DNA from: Rotaria sordida
Lineage: Eukaryota > Rotifera > Eurotatoria > Philodinida > Philodinidae
Length of the DNA: 64,000 nucleotides
Assembly: GCA_905250125.1 (NCBI GenBank)
Contig: CAJNOL010000116.1
Coordinates: 1 to 64,000, forward strand
Direction of reading: 5' to 3'
Under the pieces are notes generated by a model. The model was given only the letters and a program-made list of their open reading frames with translations. It did not search any database and was not told the origin of the DNA. Numbering within the stretch: the stretch's first letter is position 1; each line of letters starts with the position of its first letter. Below, in pieces: positions 25,101 to 36,577 of the stretch. The position numbers were made by a program, and so were the translations under genes.

Positions 25101-25745
25101 AATTTCTTTGAATAGTACCGAATACATAAAGGACGGTTCCAATTCGTCGAGATTTTGTTGATCCGATCCTATTGCTGCTGCCATTGTCTGATTCGAAACG
25201 AAGCTCATCGGAATTGTATGATGGTCGCATTCGTAGGCAACTTCTTTTAATGACTCGCAGATGAGATTGACTGAGTTGAAGACATCTTGAACCTTTGCCC
25301 ATTCTTTTGCCCATTCTTTGTGTCGATTTTTGTTTCTACAGAAAACAAAGATGGTATCAAGTTGATCCATATCGTGTATGAGCGGCACAATATTTTCGCC
25401 AAGTGTTCCAGAGATGATTAAAAAGATTTTTTCATCCTCGATACTTGTCAAATAATCTATGCATTGATCAGCATCAGTAAAGTGTTCTAATGTATTGACA
25501 ATGTTTCGAAAATGTGTGAGAGAATTTTGATAATCTTTGTTGGTATCGTTGATATTAACGTCGAGCCAGACTAGAAGAAAATTTTGCACAATGCTCATGC
25601 GTCGTGAACGAGAGGACGACGATGAAGACCTAGTACCATTCATAGTATTTGTAGTGGTGATTTGCTTTGATGTTGCTGATGCCTTCTCGATATTATCTTC
25701 GGTAGTGCTGACATTGCTGGCCGTGGACGATATTTTCCTGTCCAT
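22101..25745 (-). CDS. NAD:arginine ADP-ribosyltransferase-like protein with C-terminal TPR array
   Basis: Single uninterrupted frame of 1214 aa, ATG at 25745 and TAA at 22101. Residues about 55-200 form an N-terminal domain of unknown role. Residues about 205-425 form an R-S-E class mono-ADP-ribosyltransferase domain: YRGQ (Arg about 313), SFNNFLSTT (first Ser about 334) and QEQE (ExE, about 396-398). All catalytic motifs are intact, so transfer of ADP-ribose from NAD to protein arginine is predicted. Residues about 455-1205 are about 17 kinesin-light-chain-like TPRs of 42 residues (consensus SNIGSVYxxMGDYSKALEFYEK), likely a protein-binding scaffold. This ART-plus-TPR layout is, to my knowledge, strongly expanded in bdelloid rotifers. 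It has no signal peptide, so is probably cytoplasmic. It lacks introns and is richer in G+C than the flanking genes. Substrate unknown. Confidence 0.88.
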   Translation of the reverse strand: MDRKISSTASNVSTTEDNIEKASATSKQITTTNTMNGTRSSSSSSRSRRMSIVQNFLLVWLDVNINDTNKDYQNSLTHFRNIVNTLEHFTDADQCIDYLTSIEDEKIFLIISGTLGENIVPLIHDMDQLDTIFVFCRNKNRHKEWAKEWAKVQDVFNSVNLICESLKEVAYECDHHTIPMSFVSNQTMAAAIGSDQQNLDELEPSFMYSVLFKEILSEINEDDAKSVKDLVAYCRSKEIPESEIEHFQREYHERSPIWWYSCESFLYSMLNRALRTLDMEAMTKLGFFIRNLHRQLEQLHKEQSDDDMKQFIVYRGQGIGQDEFERLLKTKGGLLSFNNFLSTTKDLRVAVNFVMRALRKSEERPGVLFIMTIHPSKVSASTSSFALIDKYSAIPQEQEILFSTHTVFRVGEIKQTIDNPRLWEVHLALTGDIDPQLTALTHRMRQELCGSTGWQRLGHLMLKMGEFNQAEELYNELLKNASTDSDLAHIYHQLGCLKNEAGEYKDAASFYEKSLEINRKILPEDDPSLATSYSNIGGVYHNMGDYSKALEFYEKAQQMKEEALPSNHPSWATSYNNIGSVYYHMREYSKAVELFENALEIEEKTLPPNHPSLAASYGNMGSVYKDMDDYSKALEFYKKALNISEKALPPNHPDLATFYRNMGQVYHSTIDYPKALEFYEKSHQINEKALSSNHPSWAASYNNIGSVYKDMGDYSKALEYYDKALKIREDVLPPNHPSLATSYGNIGQVYHNMGDYSKALEFYEKALEIRERTLPPNHRDLAGSYSNIGSVYRYMGDYSKALQFYEKDLEITKKALPSTHPDLATSYGNIGSVYRYMGDYSKALEFYEKDLEITKKALSSNHPDLAISYGNIGLAYNNIGDYSKALEFYEKGLEIMEKILPSTHPDLAAAYSNIGGVYNAMGDYSNALEFYEKGLEITEKVLPSTHPDLATSYSNIGSVYDDMGDYLKALEFYDKALKIKENALPSNHPDLATSYIDIGSVYQDMGDYAAGLEALQNAFRILQITFEEGNLAFSRTYSWFGMIYRSMKDYSRALQYFEKCLTIVEEILGEKHPVLAITYSNIGDVHRLMGNYEMALSFHQKALNIQENVQCNPLDCATTYTNLGETYREMEDYSTALIYLRKGLQIRENKLPKNHPSLAVIYHNLAKLYLTTQQYSMAMKNVQQAMNIAQEKLPSNHQHLLDYKETFEKIPRTI
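22160..24300 (-). repeat. 126-bp tandem coding repeats (TPR units)
   Basis: About 17 units of 126 bp encode the TPRs. Several neighbouring units are nearly identical at DNA level, for example those near 23170-23300 and 23300-23420 (both DYSKALxFYEKDLEITKKAL), which points to recent unit duplication or gene conversion. Confidence 0.8.
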
Positions 25746-27284
25746 GTTGTATGTAGTCTTGAGTTTTAAATACTAGAAGAATGAATCAATGTTATTCAAT
25801 AGTTGAAATAAATATGAGTTGTAGGTAACGACAACAAGCAAGCCACACCCACACCCTCGATCAGTGATCCTTTGAATATTTTTACGGTAACCCTTTCAAT
25901 GTACGTTGATCACTTTTTGTTTTTTTTTCGAATTTTCTCGAATTTAGCTGTTTCTAACTAAAGTTGTTGAACTCCTGGGAAAGAAGCATCATTAAACCTA
26001 AATAATGTCCTTTGTGTTTGATGAAAAACGGCTAACGTATCAGTCGGAGAGATAAAATGCAATCCAACCCAATGTCCTCCAGTTTAGCCAGAAAAAATGG
26101 AGGATTTTAACCACTTTACATGATATTATCGAAAAGCAGCTTTTTCAATCTAAATTTTGATTTGATTGAACTTTAAGCTGCATGATGAAAAAAGAACTAC
26201 TTAGGGATGACAAAAAATTCTGATTTCAGTATTTAAAATTTTATAAAATAGTTAATATCGAAAGTTTTATCGCTTGAGGATGGAGCGTGAGAGTGTGAAT
26301 GTGGTGTATGTATGAGTGAACGAAGAGAAGGTTTACAATCACACTCTGCTAGATCTTTGGAAAACAAGTCTCATTTGAAAGGAAGAAAACCGAAGGAATT
26401 ATAGTGAATATACCAAGACCGCCATTCTTTCTACCCCATCTATTGCATGACGATCGTTAAAGATTGTCGCATCGCATTGATTAGTTTGCTACTAACATAG
26501 ATCAGATACAAAAATGAAACATCAAAATCTTCTCTTCTGCAATACTATACACATAGAGATGTTAGAATAGCAGATAATCTTTAAAAGCTACTCCTAAAAA
26601 TCAATTCAAGCCGTCTGATGACACTCATATCATTTCCACGATTGATTTACAATACGGTTAAGACTCATACATAAGGTTAAATGAGCTGAATTTCATCTGC
26701 CTCAATGCCTTTTTCATGAGATTTTCTTCACGCATGCGTATCTTCAAGAAATTTTTTCTAGAAAGACAAATATATTAATCGATGTAATTCATCCGATCAT
26801 TCCACTCTTTGACTGATGTTCATACGAAAGAACGAATAGGCTGTCTTTTGTGAAAAAATTCCACTATATGTTGCGTTTGAAAAATTGAAGCGCTTCTCCT
26901 ATTCTGAGAATAAAGACTTTTTGCTTTGATGTTCAAACCTTAGGTTTTGATTGAGCTCGTCGAGATTCAACTAGTTTTTTCAGTGCTTCTACATCATTGA
27001 AAAAATTCTATTAGAAATGCTTGAATTTGTTGCTATGTTAGCTCTCTAACAGTGAAGTGAGTGTCTTCCGTCGCTATAGTTGTCGATGAAATGTAAACAT
27101 TGTAACGCTCATTCTGTTTGGCATAGTTTGCGGTAAGACTATTTTAAATGTAAGAATTACTTCAATCTAGACTATCGATTGCACATGCTGAATATCCACA
27201 ATTCAAGCTTTCTTGAAATTGCTTTCTGGTAGTTAAAATGCCTCATTTTTATGCTCCATCGTTTTATTATTATTTATAGTTACA
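25746..27284. other. Gene-free region upstream of the ART-TPR gene
   Basis: This is the presumed promoter side of the ART-TPR gene. I see no TATA box at a convincing distance, no conserved reading frame and no repeat. Confidence 0.35.
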
Positions 27285-27289
27285 CTAGT

Positions 27290-28205
27290 GGAAAAATAGT
27301 ACGAAGATTGTATAAAATCTTACAAGATCTACACCGAGAGTTAAATATCGTAAGATTCATATTGTATGATCTTATGAAAGCATACAAATATCTCATTGTA
27401 AGATTTAATGTTTTTTTTTGTCATAAGATACCAGCGTGAATCTTATATGATTCTTGTTATAAGGTTCTTATAAATTCTGATGATCAGAATCTTGCATGAT
27501 CATATGTGCTCTTATACGCGATCATAATTTTATGTTTCATTGATGCAAATAGCTGTTTATACGATAATTTTATGCATTTGAATAAATGTTTGAGTGGTTA
27601 AATATCATCTAGTTTTAACACTACGTCTTTTACAACCAAAAATAAATCTTCTGTATAGAAATTACATCATTAATCGAATTCTCTTCAACAATCAATTACA
27701 TTCAGCAACATGAGCAAGGGTAACTATAATTCAAACGAATAAATAACTTCTTTTTTATTGAATCAGACTCACAAGATGCTCAAGGATAAGTGTGATATAT
27801 ATATATAAATAAATAATATTTTTTTATAGTTGGTCAAGGGTAAGTATTGATTCAAGTGAATGAATAGTTACTTTGTTTTTTTTCGGGAGAAAGACTGGAA
27901 GAGAGGAAAAGGGAGTAGTGGGGTAGTGGACATCGGGTGAGAGGAGAAGCAATAGACCAAGAAGTTCAACTATTAAATGCATCCGAAGATTCTGTAAAAA
28001 CTTAAATGAATATTACAAGATCTTACAATAAGATTATACAAGAATCGTACTGTACGATTCAATCAGAAATGCTGGCTTTAAAATTGGTCTATAAAATCGT
28101 ACAAGATATTATACGATTTTGATATGATATTGCACGCTCATGAAAGATCATACAATAAGTTTCTATATGATCGTGTAAAAGACGTACAAGATCTCATAGT
28201 CAGGT
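27290..28205. repeat. Cluster of short degenerate palindromes around ATCTTACAAGAT
   Basis: Two clusters (about 27290-27540 and 28000-28205) are dense in ATCTTACAAGATC-, CGTACAAGAT- and ATTGTATGATCT-type words in both orientations. The second cluster roughly resembles the inverted first. Between them (27718-27885) lie three diverged copies of a CAAGGGTAA...GAATAAATAA unit. It could be an old fold-back transposon; the ends are not clear. Confidence 0.4.
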
Positions 28206-28210
28206 TGCTT

Positions 28211-30137
28211 GATCTGAATACTCGTGATTTTCAACTTTAACTTTATCGTTAGTCTAATAATATTGAAAATTAAATATACTTACGTGCTAAGTGATACTGG
28301 TGAGTACGAGTTTTATTTTATGTACTTATAACCGATTTTGCTTCGTATATATCTTTCACAAAATCATCTGATTTTTTTCTCCATTCACATGTTTACGTGA
28401 ATCAATGAAGCATGACATTTTCATCAACTAAGCAGTTTTTTTATGAATGCGCTCGTCACCACGTGTATTTCGTTCTTTCAATGTTCTTTCTTCTTTTTTT
28501 GCTTTCTTTTACACTTCGTGTTGTTAAGATGAGAAAATATACACTGGCATTTGCACACACTAGTCATTACACTTAAATTTCGAGATTTCTCTCTCATGAG
28601 TAAACAAAACAATAATGTTTTATCTCATATATGAGAAACGCTAGCAGTATGTTGTTTAATATCGGATTTCTTCATGACCATAAATTGTTCTATCGATCAC
28701 AGAAAAGATTTTCGTACAGAAGAATCGATCAATAAAATTTCATTTTGTAATTCAATGACAGATGCTTATTGCTGAGAACAGTCCCCAACAGAGTTGGAAC
28801 CAGTAGGTTTTTTCCTTACCAGTAGTGATAAAAATGGTTAGATCAAATCAGACCCACCAGTATACCAGCATGAGTCATTCTTTATCTTTGGGATTCTATA
28901 CTTGTCAAATCAACCGCTCGATTAGCCATATCTGCACCCTAATTCCCACAGTAATGATGTCGTTTTTTTTGCATGCTTATTACTATATATTTTCGTACGC
29001 TTTTTCATCATATTGGTATCTATTGCTGCACAGAAAACTTCATAGTACTACAAATCCTATATCAGCTGTCCACATTCATCAACAGTTCGTAAGACTCGAA
29101 CATTATTTATTATCTGTGTATTTAATCTAGTTCGCACATTATATTCACTTTGTCATGTCCCATGTCTGTGCAAAATTTATTCTAGAAACAAGATGGAAAA
29201 TATAAGTAAATCTATGATAAATATAATCTTAAATGGCTATTCTATTTTATTTTGATAATATAACTTGATATAAAAGTGTGTTGATAAAATGTGATAAGTA
29301 CACTACGATAAATTTCGACTAAATACGATGCCTAGTGCATTTTTCCTGACAGAAATAGTCTTCGACCTCAGTTTAAATTGTGTGATGTTCACAGAAAGAA
29401 AGTCAAGGGAAAAAGACAATGTATCGGCAAAATTTGCAAATAAACAAAAACACAGGTGTTATTTCTAGACAAACACAAAGATCATTTTTTTTTCTCACTC
29501 TGAAACTCTTTAGTTTCATCGTCCAATCAATGGAGAAGAATATTCACTTATCTGTATGAACTAGTTTCTGAAACAGTACGAGAACATGTCAAATCTTGTG
29601 GAAAAAAATAGAAAGGAAAACAAAACAAGAACGTTTGTGCCGCATTAGAGGCTATGTTTCTTCCTTGAGAAATGTACAAAAATCTGTTCATCGATCGCTA
29701 AGTTTTCTTCTTTGGTCAATCTGATTGATCATCTTTATTTCCAATCATGACAACGAAAAATTTTTGATAATAAGTAAGCGCAAAAATTATAACTAAATCG
29801 ATTAGTTATAGAAAACACACAGAAGTAGAGAGCAATACGATTGTCAGAAATCAAAATGAAGATGGATATACTGGTAACGTAGAAGAAACTATAGTACTTA
29901 AATAGAAAAGCAAGCATTATTCTAAGACAACTACGTGGATTGGTTCCTTCTCTAACCTCATTATATGCCTAGAAACAGAGTAGATTATTTGAGTACATAC
30001 TCAAAAAAAAAGTCTAGAAATAATTTTCTAGAATGTAGTGTATTACAACCAACACGAACACTTTACGTAAATGTTAATACTTGACTGCTAAATCATGGTG
30101 ACTGTTGAATTATATTTAGTGTTTCAAATTTAGTTTC
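28211..30137. other. Gene-free region
   Basis: A+T-rich sequence with only short open frames that lack domain motifs or codon patterns like the neighbouring genes. I see no repeats worth naming. Confidence 0.35.
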
Positions 30138-30361
30138 ATGGCAACACAACTTTTCAATTGTCTAATAAATTACTCATTAATTGTATTCATGGTATTGACC
30201 ATCTTTTGGTATAAAACTATTGATACTGTTATCGATGGTGCAAACATAATGGAGGAACAATCGAAGATTGTGCACAACAATGTGGTTGCGGTTCCGATAG
30301 TTCTGGATTAGATGATATCATGAATGTAGCAAAAAAGCTGATCGGTTGCATCATGTCGTAA
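30138..30361 (+). pseudogene. Possible small cysteine-rich secreted peptide gene with a frameshift
   Basis: An ATG at 30138 opens a frame with a hydrophobic stretch (LINYSLIVFMVLTIFW) like a signal peptide. Near 30235 the adjacent +1 frame continues as a cysteine-rich segment of about 43 residues with five Cys (motifs EDCAQQCGCGSD, KKLIGCIMS) and ends with TAA at 30359. Neither frame alone spans both parts, and no GT-AG intron joins them. So this is either a one-base indel in a small gene or coincidence. I recognise no family. Confidence 0.25.
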
Positions 30362-31688
30362 ATAATAATGACTAAAATTGAATCAAAGATTACTCATCCC
30401 TATTAGTACTTTCCTTGACGCCTCCCAAGATTGACTAATCCTTTTGTTCTCATTGTTCAATGATTTATTTTTACCGTATGCCTGTCTGTGAATCATGTAT
30501 TGTGTCCTTTCTGTTTTTTTATTTAATCTTGAAATGATCCGGCTTTCAGTAAAACTCATCTATGAAACTTGTTTGATGCTAATAAAAACATACACATACA
30601 TACATAAATTGTCACAGATTAAAAAAATTGCTCCTAGAAAATTATTTGCACTACGGTGCTAGTATTCTTTTCAAGAGATGTTCTCCAACATCCACACATT
30701 GAAATTTCATACGAAATATAGTCTTACTTATTATCCTTAGTGTGTGTTATCTGCACATGTAGATCTTCAGAGCAACAGAACACTCAAACATCACAATGAC
30801 ATTATTATCTCTCAGTAACAATAATCTCTTAAGAGTGAAGAGTGAGAGATGATAGCAAAGATGTAACATAAAAAGCCAAAAGCCTCTCAATCAAGTGCAC
30901 TGTATTTCGATATCAATCAATATTTTTCGGAATATTTATTTAAAAAAGTTAAATTTACAGAAATTGTTCTGCTTCCATAATCTAAAAACGAATGATTAAG
31001 TCATTCTATGATAAGGTGAGAGACAAGTCATGTAATAATAGAGAATGCAAAAGCGAAGCATAGGTCTGGCGAAGGAGTCTGCACTAATTGAAAGTTGTGC
31101 ATTGCTAAGTGTGTCAGTGTTCATGACAAACTTAAAAATTTGAAAAGTAGGCATGTACTCTCGCGCAATAAAACCTTTGTGAATGTATGGAGACCTATTC
31201 TTGAATAAAGAGGAAAGAATGATTAACCACTGTTTCAGTATTAGAAAATTGTCAAAATCGTAATGGTTAGTTAGCAATCGGTAACAATTGTGAGTATAGT
31301 GTATAAATCATGCACAAATACAAAAGCCATCGATTAATCACTATTAGTCATCGGTTTTCTCGACTTCTTCAATAGAATCATCATTTTTTGAACTGTGAAA
31401 ATGAAAAGATCTGTTTTCAGGAAAAATCAATTTGTAAAAGATCGTGGACGGCCTTACTAGTAATGCAGAATCAAAAGATATTATGAAATTTTATAGAAAC
31501 CACTATTTCCATTTCAAATCAAAGAATATTATTGGTGATATCCCACTAAAATTCACTCGAGTTACTTTTCAAGTTGCCTTTGTTGCATAATTTCGTTTCT
31601 CAAGCTACATCAACGAAAGATTTCGTTGGCATTCTATTGAGAAACGATTTTTGTTCGGACGTAAAACATTGTGAAATGAATAAGGACG
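30362..31688. other. Gene-free region
   Basis: No reading frame here shows a recognisable domain, and I see no clear repeats. A 93-aa frame on the minus strand (30996-31277) has no support beyond being open. Confidence 0.35.
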
Positions 31689-31922
31689 TTGTAGGTGTGA
31701 GTATGGTTGTGCCTGTAGTGTGTGCATGTGGGTGTTGGCATTGGTCTGCGTGTGGTGGATATAGCGAGGCTGTATGTATAGTTGAACATGCGTATTTTGT
31801 CATTCATACCTATACCACTACTGGCACTCACTGCCACACGAACATGCACGCCAACATCCACCGCCATATTCCACGCTCAGATCCACGTCAATGCCCACTC
31901 ACACTTACACCCTACGCATACA
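31689..31922. repeat. Degenerate TG-rich then CA-rich tract (telomere-like words)
   Basis: The + strand is rich in TGTGTG, TGTGGG and GGTGTTGG words to about 31766. It then switches to CCACAT/CCACCG/CCCACT words from about 31830. The two halves face each other. As I recall, bdelloid telomeres use TGTGGG repeats, so this could be a decayed interstitial telomere-like block, or just a compound microsatellite. Confidence 0.4.
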
Positions 31923-33270
31923 TACGCAAAACTTTGAGGAACAACAATCTATATTTAGAATTCAATTTAGTTCTTGTGATGTTGAAAAAGGTGGATCACA
32001 ATATTTTATGCGTTTTGTAGTCTTTTTGCAGTGGTCAAACTTGTTGGACCTGTATCTTCTGAACAGAATTGTGGAAGACTCTCATTTTATTACTGTAAGC
32101 ACAACTCATCAAACCCTACAAGATGTGGTATTAGCGGTTGATTTGTAGAGCTCTTTGTATTTTGTGACTGAGAAACCATGGAGCAGCCCAGTACTTTACT
32201 CCACATGTACTATTTTCTGCATCGATCAAGTCAAATCAATCGATGGTCAGACTGGTCGACTAGAGTAAGTTAATCCTATTCTGACCGCCGACAATGATAA
32301 CGATTTGAAGAACATCGCGGCATGCATGCACAGAGAAAGAGTTGGGCACAGCACACTGTGCTTGATTAAGCAAATTAATTATTAAAGCGAATGAGCCTGA
32401 AAAAGTTGAGCAATTATACCAGTTGCTACTCATAAAGGCATCCAACAAAGACAATAGACTACATTCCAAGATGGACAAGAGCTAGAAAGCATTTTCATTT
32501 TGCGAAAAACCACGCGTCATTGACGAAACATTCTTCTTCTGACTCATCTATCATTAGCCATCTTATACAACAACATCTGCTTGATGTATAATAATACGAA
32601 TCAGTGTTCGAAAGCACTCTCAGTGCACAAAATAGCACGACATAGCCGATAAATAGCCTTTCCTTTCAGTCATCCTCACTTGACTGGTTTTTACTTCTGC
32701 ATTGGTTCTATGCACTATCACATGGATGACCATTCGAATACATTTTACTATTTCGAGAGAGCATTTAGTATCTTCCAGAAAGCATCGCCACCAGCACATC
32801 CTTACATAACGACTTGTAAATGTTGAATTAAAGACGCGATAAAAACCTGTAATTTCACTGCGATTTTGCGACTCTTGTTTCTTTCACTCTGTCAGTGTTG
32901 TGTTTAGGTTTTCTGTTTGTTGAAGAGAAGTATATTCCCTTCCAAGAATCCCTAGATTTCACATCGCGGGTTTGTTACTTTTTTATTTACGTGCACAGAT
33001 AGGTGCACATATGTGTGGATAGATGGGTTTGGACATAGAGTTTCTCTTCATCTATGCATCCATCCAAATCCTTACCCACATTCATGTATCCCATCTCGAA
33101 ATCTAAAGAAAGAAGATCTGGGCAACTAAACCATTCAAGCTTTTTGATTTATTACTAACACTCATCGAATGAATATCATTCTAATCTCAAAGAGATTGAG
33201 CACTTGTACAAGCTCTCTCGTCAGATTAGTGAGTACAGTGAATAGCTGAATGGTAGAGTCTATTGTTGAT
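31923..33270. other. Gene-free region
   Basis: No gene is recognised. A weak inverted arrangement of TGTGGATAGATGGGTTTGGA and TCCAAATCCTTACCCACA lies at 33011-33085. The right end is the 3' flank of the EF-hand gene. Confidence 0.35.
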
Positions 33271-33920
33271 TTATTCGTGCCATAGTATCTTAATATTATT
33301 CAAGAATTCTTCGAATGACATTTGTCCATCGTGATCATCATCAAACATTTGAATAATTTGGTTAAAACATAATCCTGATATGTGTTGACCAGCTAAAGTA
33401 AGACCTTGACGTGCTTCCTGCGACGATATAAAACCATCCTTATTGGTATCAATCTCATCGAATGCCTGTTTGAATTCAATAGTAAATAGAGAGTTCTTGA
33501 GTGTATATGTATCCGCTTGCATAAACTTCTTGAATTGTTCAAATGTAATCCGTCCTGTATGATTACTTAATTCGGTGATATAGACATCGATTGTTGTAGT
33601 ACGAAAAGCTTCAAGACGATAATCACCCAAAATGGCTTGTCGAAAGTCGGCCGCACTTATTTTACCCGTATTATCTAGGTAGATATGTAATAAATATTTC
33701 ATTTCACTAATTCAAACCAAGGATAAAAGCAAACTTTTTTCTTTTTCTTCGAACAAACAAAAAAGAAAGTCCTGTTTCATTATATAAGAGAATACGGTTT
33801 CTATTTATGTGAAAAATACGCTTCTGAGAAAGAAAGTAATGTAAAATAGAACAAACCTTTGTCAATCTTATCAAATTTTTTCTGGAGATACTCGTCTTTG
33901 GTAGTCTGTGGCATGGCCAT
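33271..33920 (-). CDS. Calmodulin-like EF-hand calcium-binding protein
   Basis: Two exons, 33920-33857 and 33674-33271, give 155 aa, close to the usual calmodulin/troponin-C length. The start MAMPQTTKDEYLQKKF is the first Met of exon 1. The 182-bp intron (GTTTGT...CTAG) falls inside the first EF loop; splicing creates a full loop, DKDNTGKISAAD. The second hand (ELSNHTGRITFE) has lost key acidic residues. The third (DTNKDGFISSQE) and fourth (DDDHDGQMSFEE) are canonical. So three of four sites should bind calcium. It is probably a cytosolic calcium sensor; the partner is unknown. There is no signal peptide or membrane segment. Confidence 0.85.
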
Positions 33921-36325
33921 CGAGTTTTGTTTTTCTCTGAATATAACTGGCACGTAAACTTGAATAAAGATTAAAACGCCGTCTATTTCGTTGAATCCAC
34001 AAACGCAAAATGAGAAAAGGAAGAGAACCAAAAAAACTACGATTTTATGATAATCATCGTTGTATACAGTGGAACTTGCCGATTTTTATCGATTTTGCCT
34101 GAATGACTACACAGAAACGTAAGAGAAAAAACAACAATCAAGCGAGCGTACGATAGGCAACCAGAGCATCTGCATCATTTTACATTGGTCGAAGCCATTA
34201 AGTAATTTTATGCAACAATGTTATGCACGATCACAGAATTTAACGCTCTGTGATTTGACTACTCTATCTCGAACATATTTCCAGACAGTCCACTTTTAGC
34301 TTGAGTCAAGAAAATTTTGGTTTGAGATGGACTATTTTTGAAGAATTTTCACACAAATAAACCAGCATCTGATACTTCAGTTCTATTGCGAGAGATATCT
34401 GATCTGTTTGAAAGCTGCTTCTGAACACAGGCGTCTTGATGTCAACAGTGAACTATTCAGCATTTTAAAATACTGAATAACAAAGAATGATTATTTCTAT
34501 CATGAGCAATGGGAAGTTTGCATTATTTTGTAGTTGTAATGTATGATTCATCTTCGTACAGAGCAAGAAAAAATACTTGTGTGACCTTGAAGAAAGGCGA
34601 GTAAAGACACATGCTGCGAAACCCACACAGAAAGCACCCGTCAAATTGATTCACACTTGTTTCATCGTGTCACAAGAATAGGCAACACTCACTATTTACG
34701 TTCTATATAAAAGCTAGGCAATATCGCTGTTTTTCTTCGTTCTGTGGGACAAACAAATGGTAACAACCTTGAACGGCTTGCTTGGTGAACATTTGCTCCA
34801 ATATGACGAGCCAAACCAACTGTCAATCAAACAACTGGAGGGTGTGGGTGTGTGCTTCATGCTGAATATTAATACTTAGTCCTTGCTTGTTATGGTTGTT
34901 TTAATTCTGAATTAGATTGGCAGCAACCATACATATTTCTATCAAAAGCCACGAGTTGATCTGCGTCAAATGTAGATTAATTTAATTTACTCTCCGTCTC
35001 TTTCGGTGTCCTCAGCACTGTACTCATATTCATGTTATTATTCATTTTGTGTGAGTATGTTCAAAGACCTAGCTGAAAATTTTATCATCTTACTCAATCA
35101 AGCTTTTACCATTTTTGTAAAACTTCTACACTCGAGTTCAAACGAAACAAAAGATGTTAACCTTGGTAATGTAGTGCGACCAACCGCAATTTTTTCAAAA
35201 ATTTCACTCATTGAACAATCATGACTATTTCTTCATCCACATATATTATCGTCTATAAACGACGATTTGACAGTGATATTTATTCATTAAACCGATTACA
35301 CAAAAATCTCTCAACGTATATACAAGAAAACAGCTTGCTTCATTACTAAAACCCCATTTTAAATATTGGTCGAACTTTTTTCTTTCTTTTGTGTCATTCT
35401 GCAAAATGTCGCAATTCTCACCTGGATTGTGTCAAACAAAGACATTTAGACATCGATAAAAAAGCAACTGATCAAATATCAACTTACTTTTCAACTGATT
35501 TACATTTAATATACTGATTCAACGTTCACTAAATTAATTCTAATTCTATCATAGAAAAGCCAATTAACATAATAAATAACTTCAAGCAATCATTTCCAGG
35601 ATATAGCTCGAAAGAACGAATTTAAACATGTTCGTCAATCAAGTTTTTTTTCTCTCTCTCGGTGTAACCATGATAGATTTTTGGCCATGCCGTTCTGACA
35701 GCATGACAGTTCATGATAAATATGGCTAAGGTTTTCATTTAAGACTCAATTGGCTCTGTCATGTTTCACATTTCAATCCCGTAGAGATCGTATTAAAAGC
35801 TTTTTCTTATAGCAACCCTGATCGATGCTCATTTGGCAATTTAAGATACATACATGATTCCATATGCATCGTGTATTGTCATGTGGATATTCTTTTATAG
35901 TCATTTACGTCAATCGTAATTGTCTGTATGAGACAGCCGTTTTTATACTTCATTTCTGTTTTTTGTAGATTAAGTTATCAGTGAAATGGCGTAAGAAAGT
36001 AAAACATCGGTTGACACACGCCTTCAATAAATGACGCACATCGTGTGTGGTCCTTGCAAGTTACTACGTTCGAGAATGATATACGTCATATAATCAAACA
36101 ATACAACAATGCATTCCCGAGAGAAGTGCCTAAAGTGTCTAAGTTCCTTTTCACGCATTCATTCCTTATTCGTCAGAGTATATCGAGATAAAAAAAGTCT
36201 TAAAATAGTTCGAGCCCATAGTCTATGGATGAAGAGTTCCGTCCATTGTACTGAATTTTTGACCTATTGTCAGAGTTTTCAAAAAATGTCAAGATTCACG
36301 AAAAGCTCAAAGTAAGAAAACTTAC
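33921..36325. other. Gene-free region
   Basis: This is upstream of the EF-hand gene. A TATATAAAAG word at about 34707 is oriented for + strand transcription, but no gene follows it. I see no supported coding sequence or repeat. Confidence 0.3.
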
Positions 36326-36577
36326 ACGTGAGTGGATATTGCATTGATTGAGTAGACCTTTTTCTTGCTTCTACAACATTATTCATCTGTCGGTTCATCA
36401 TGCTGTGTTGCTCACATGCGCTAGACATTGATATGTCTAAGTCTTGTGTGATTCGAAGTCGAAACAGATCATCAAAGAATGCTGCACCAACCCGTAGAGC
36501 AGCAACATATGATTGAAGAAAACTAGTTAAAGCAATATTTCTGCAGAAATATTTTCTTTGCGCATAAGCCTCATTGA
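36326..36577 (-). other. Possible isolated exon of an unrecognised gene
   Basis: The minus strand has an open stretch of 84 codons bordered by a TTCAG acceptor and a perfect GTAAGT donor. The translation is protein-like (LQSYVAALRVGAAFFDDLFR, CEQHSMMNRQMNNVVEARKR). The acceptor lacks a good pyrimidine tract, and I find no partner exons. It may be a remnant or chance. Confidence 0.2.

Noticed and set aside
31574-32020. 148-codon frame across the TG/CA tract
   Set aside because: Its Cys/His/Val-rich sequence simply translates the TG/CA-rich tract.
33801-34031. Separate 76-codon minus-strand gene before the EF-hand frame
   Set aside because: Its middle part is exon 1 of the EF-hand gene; the rest is 5' flank and intron.
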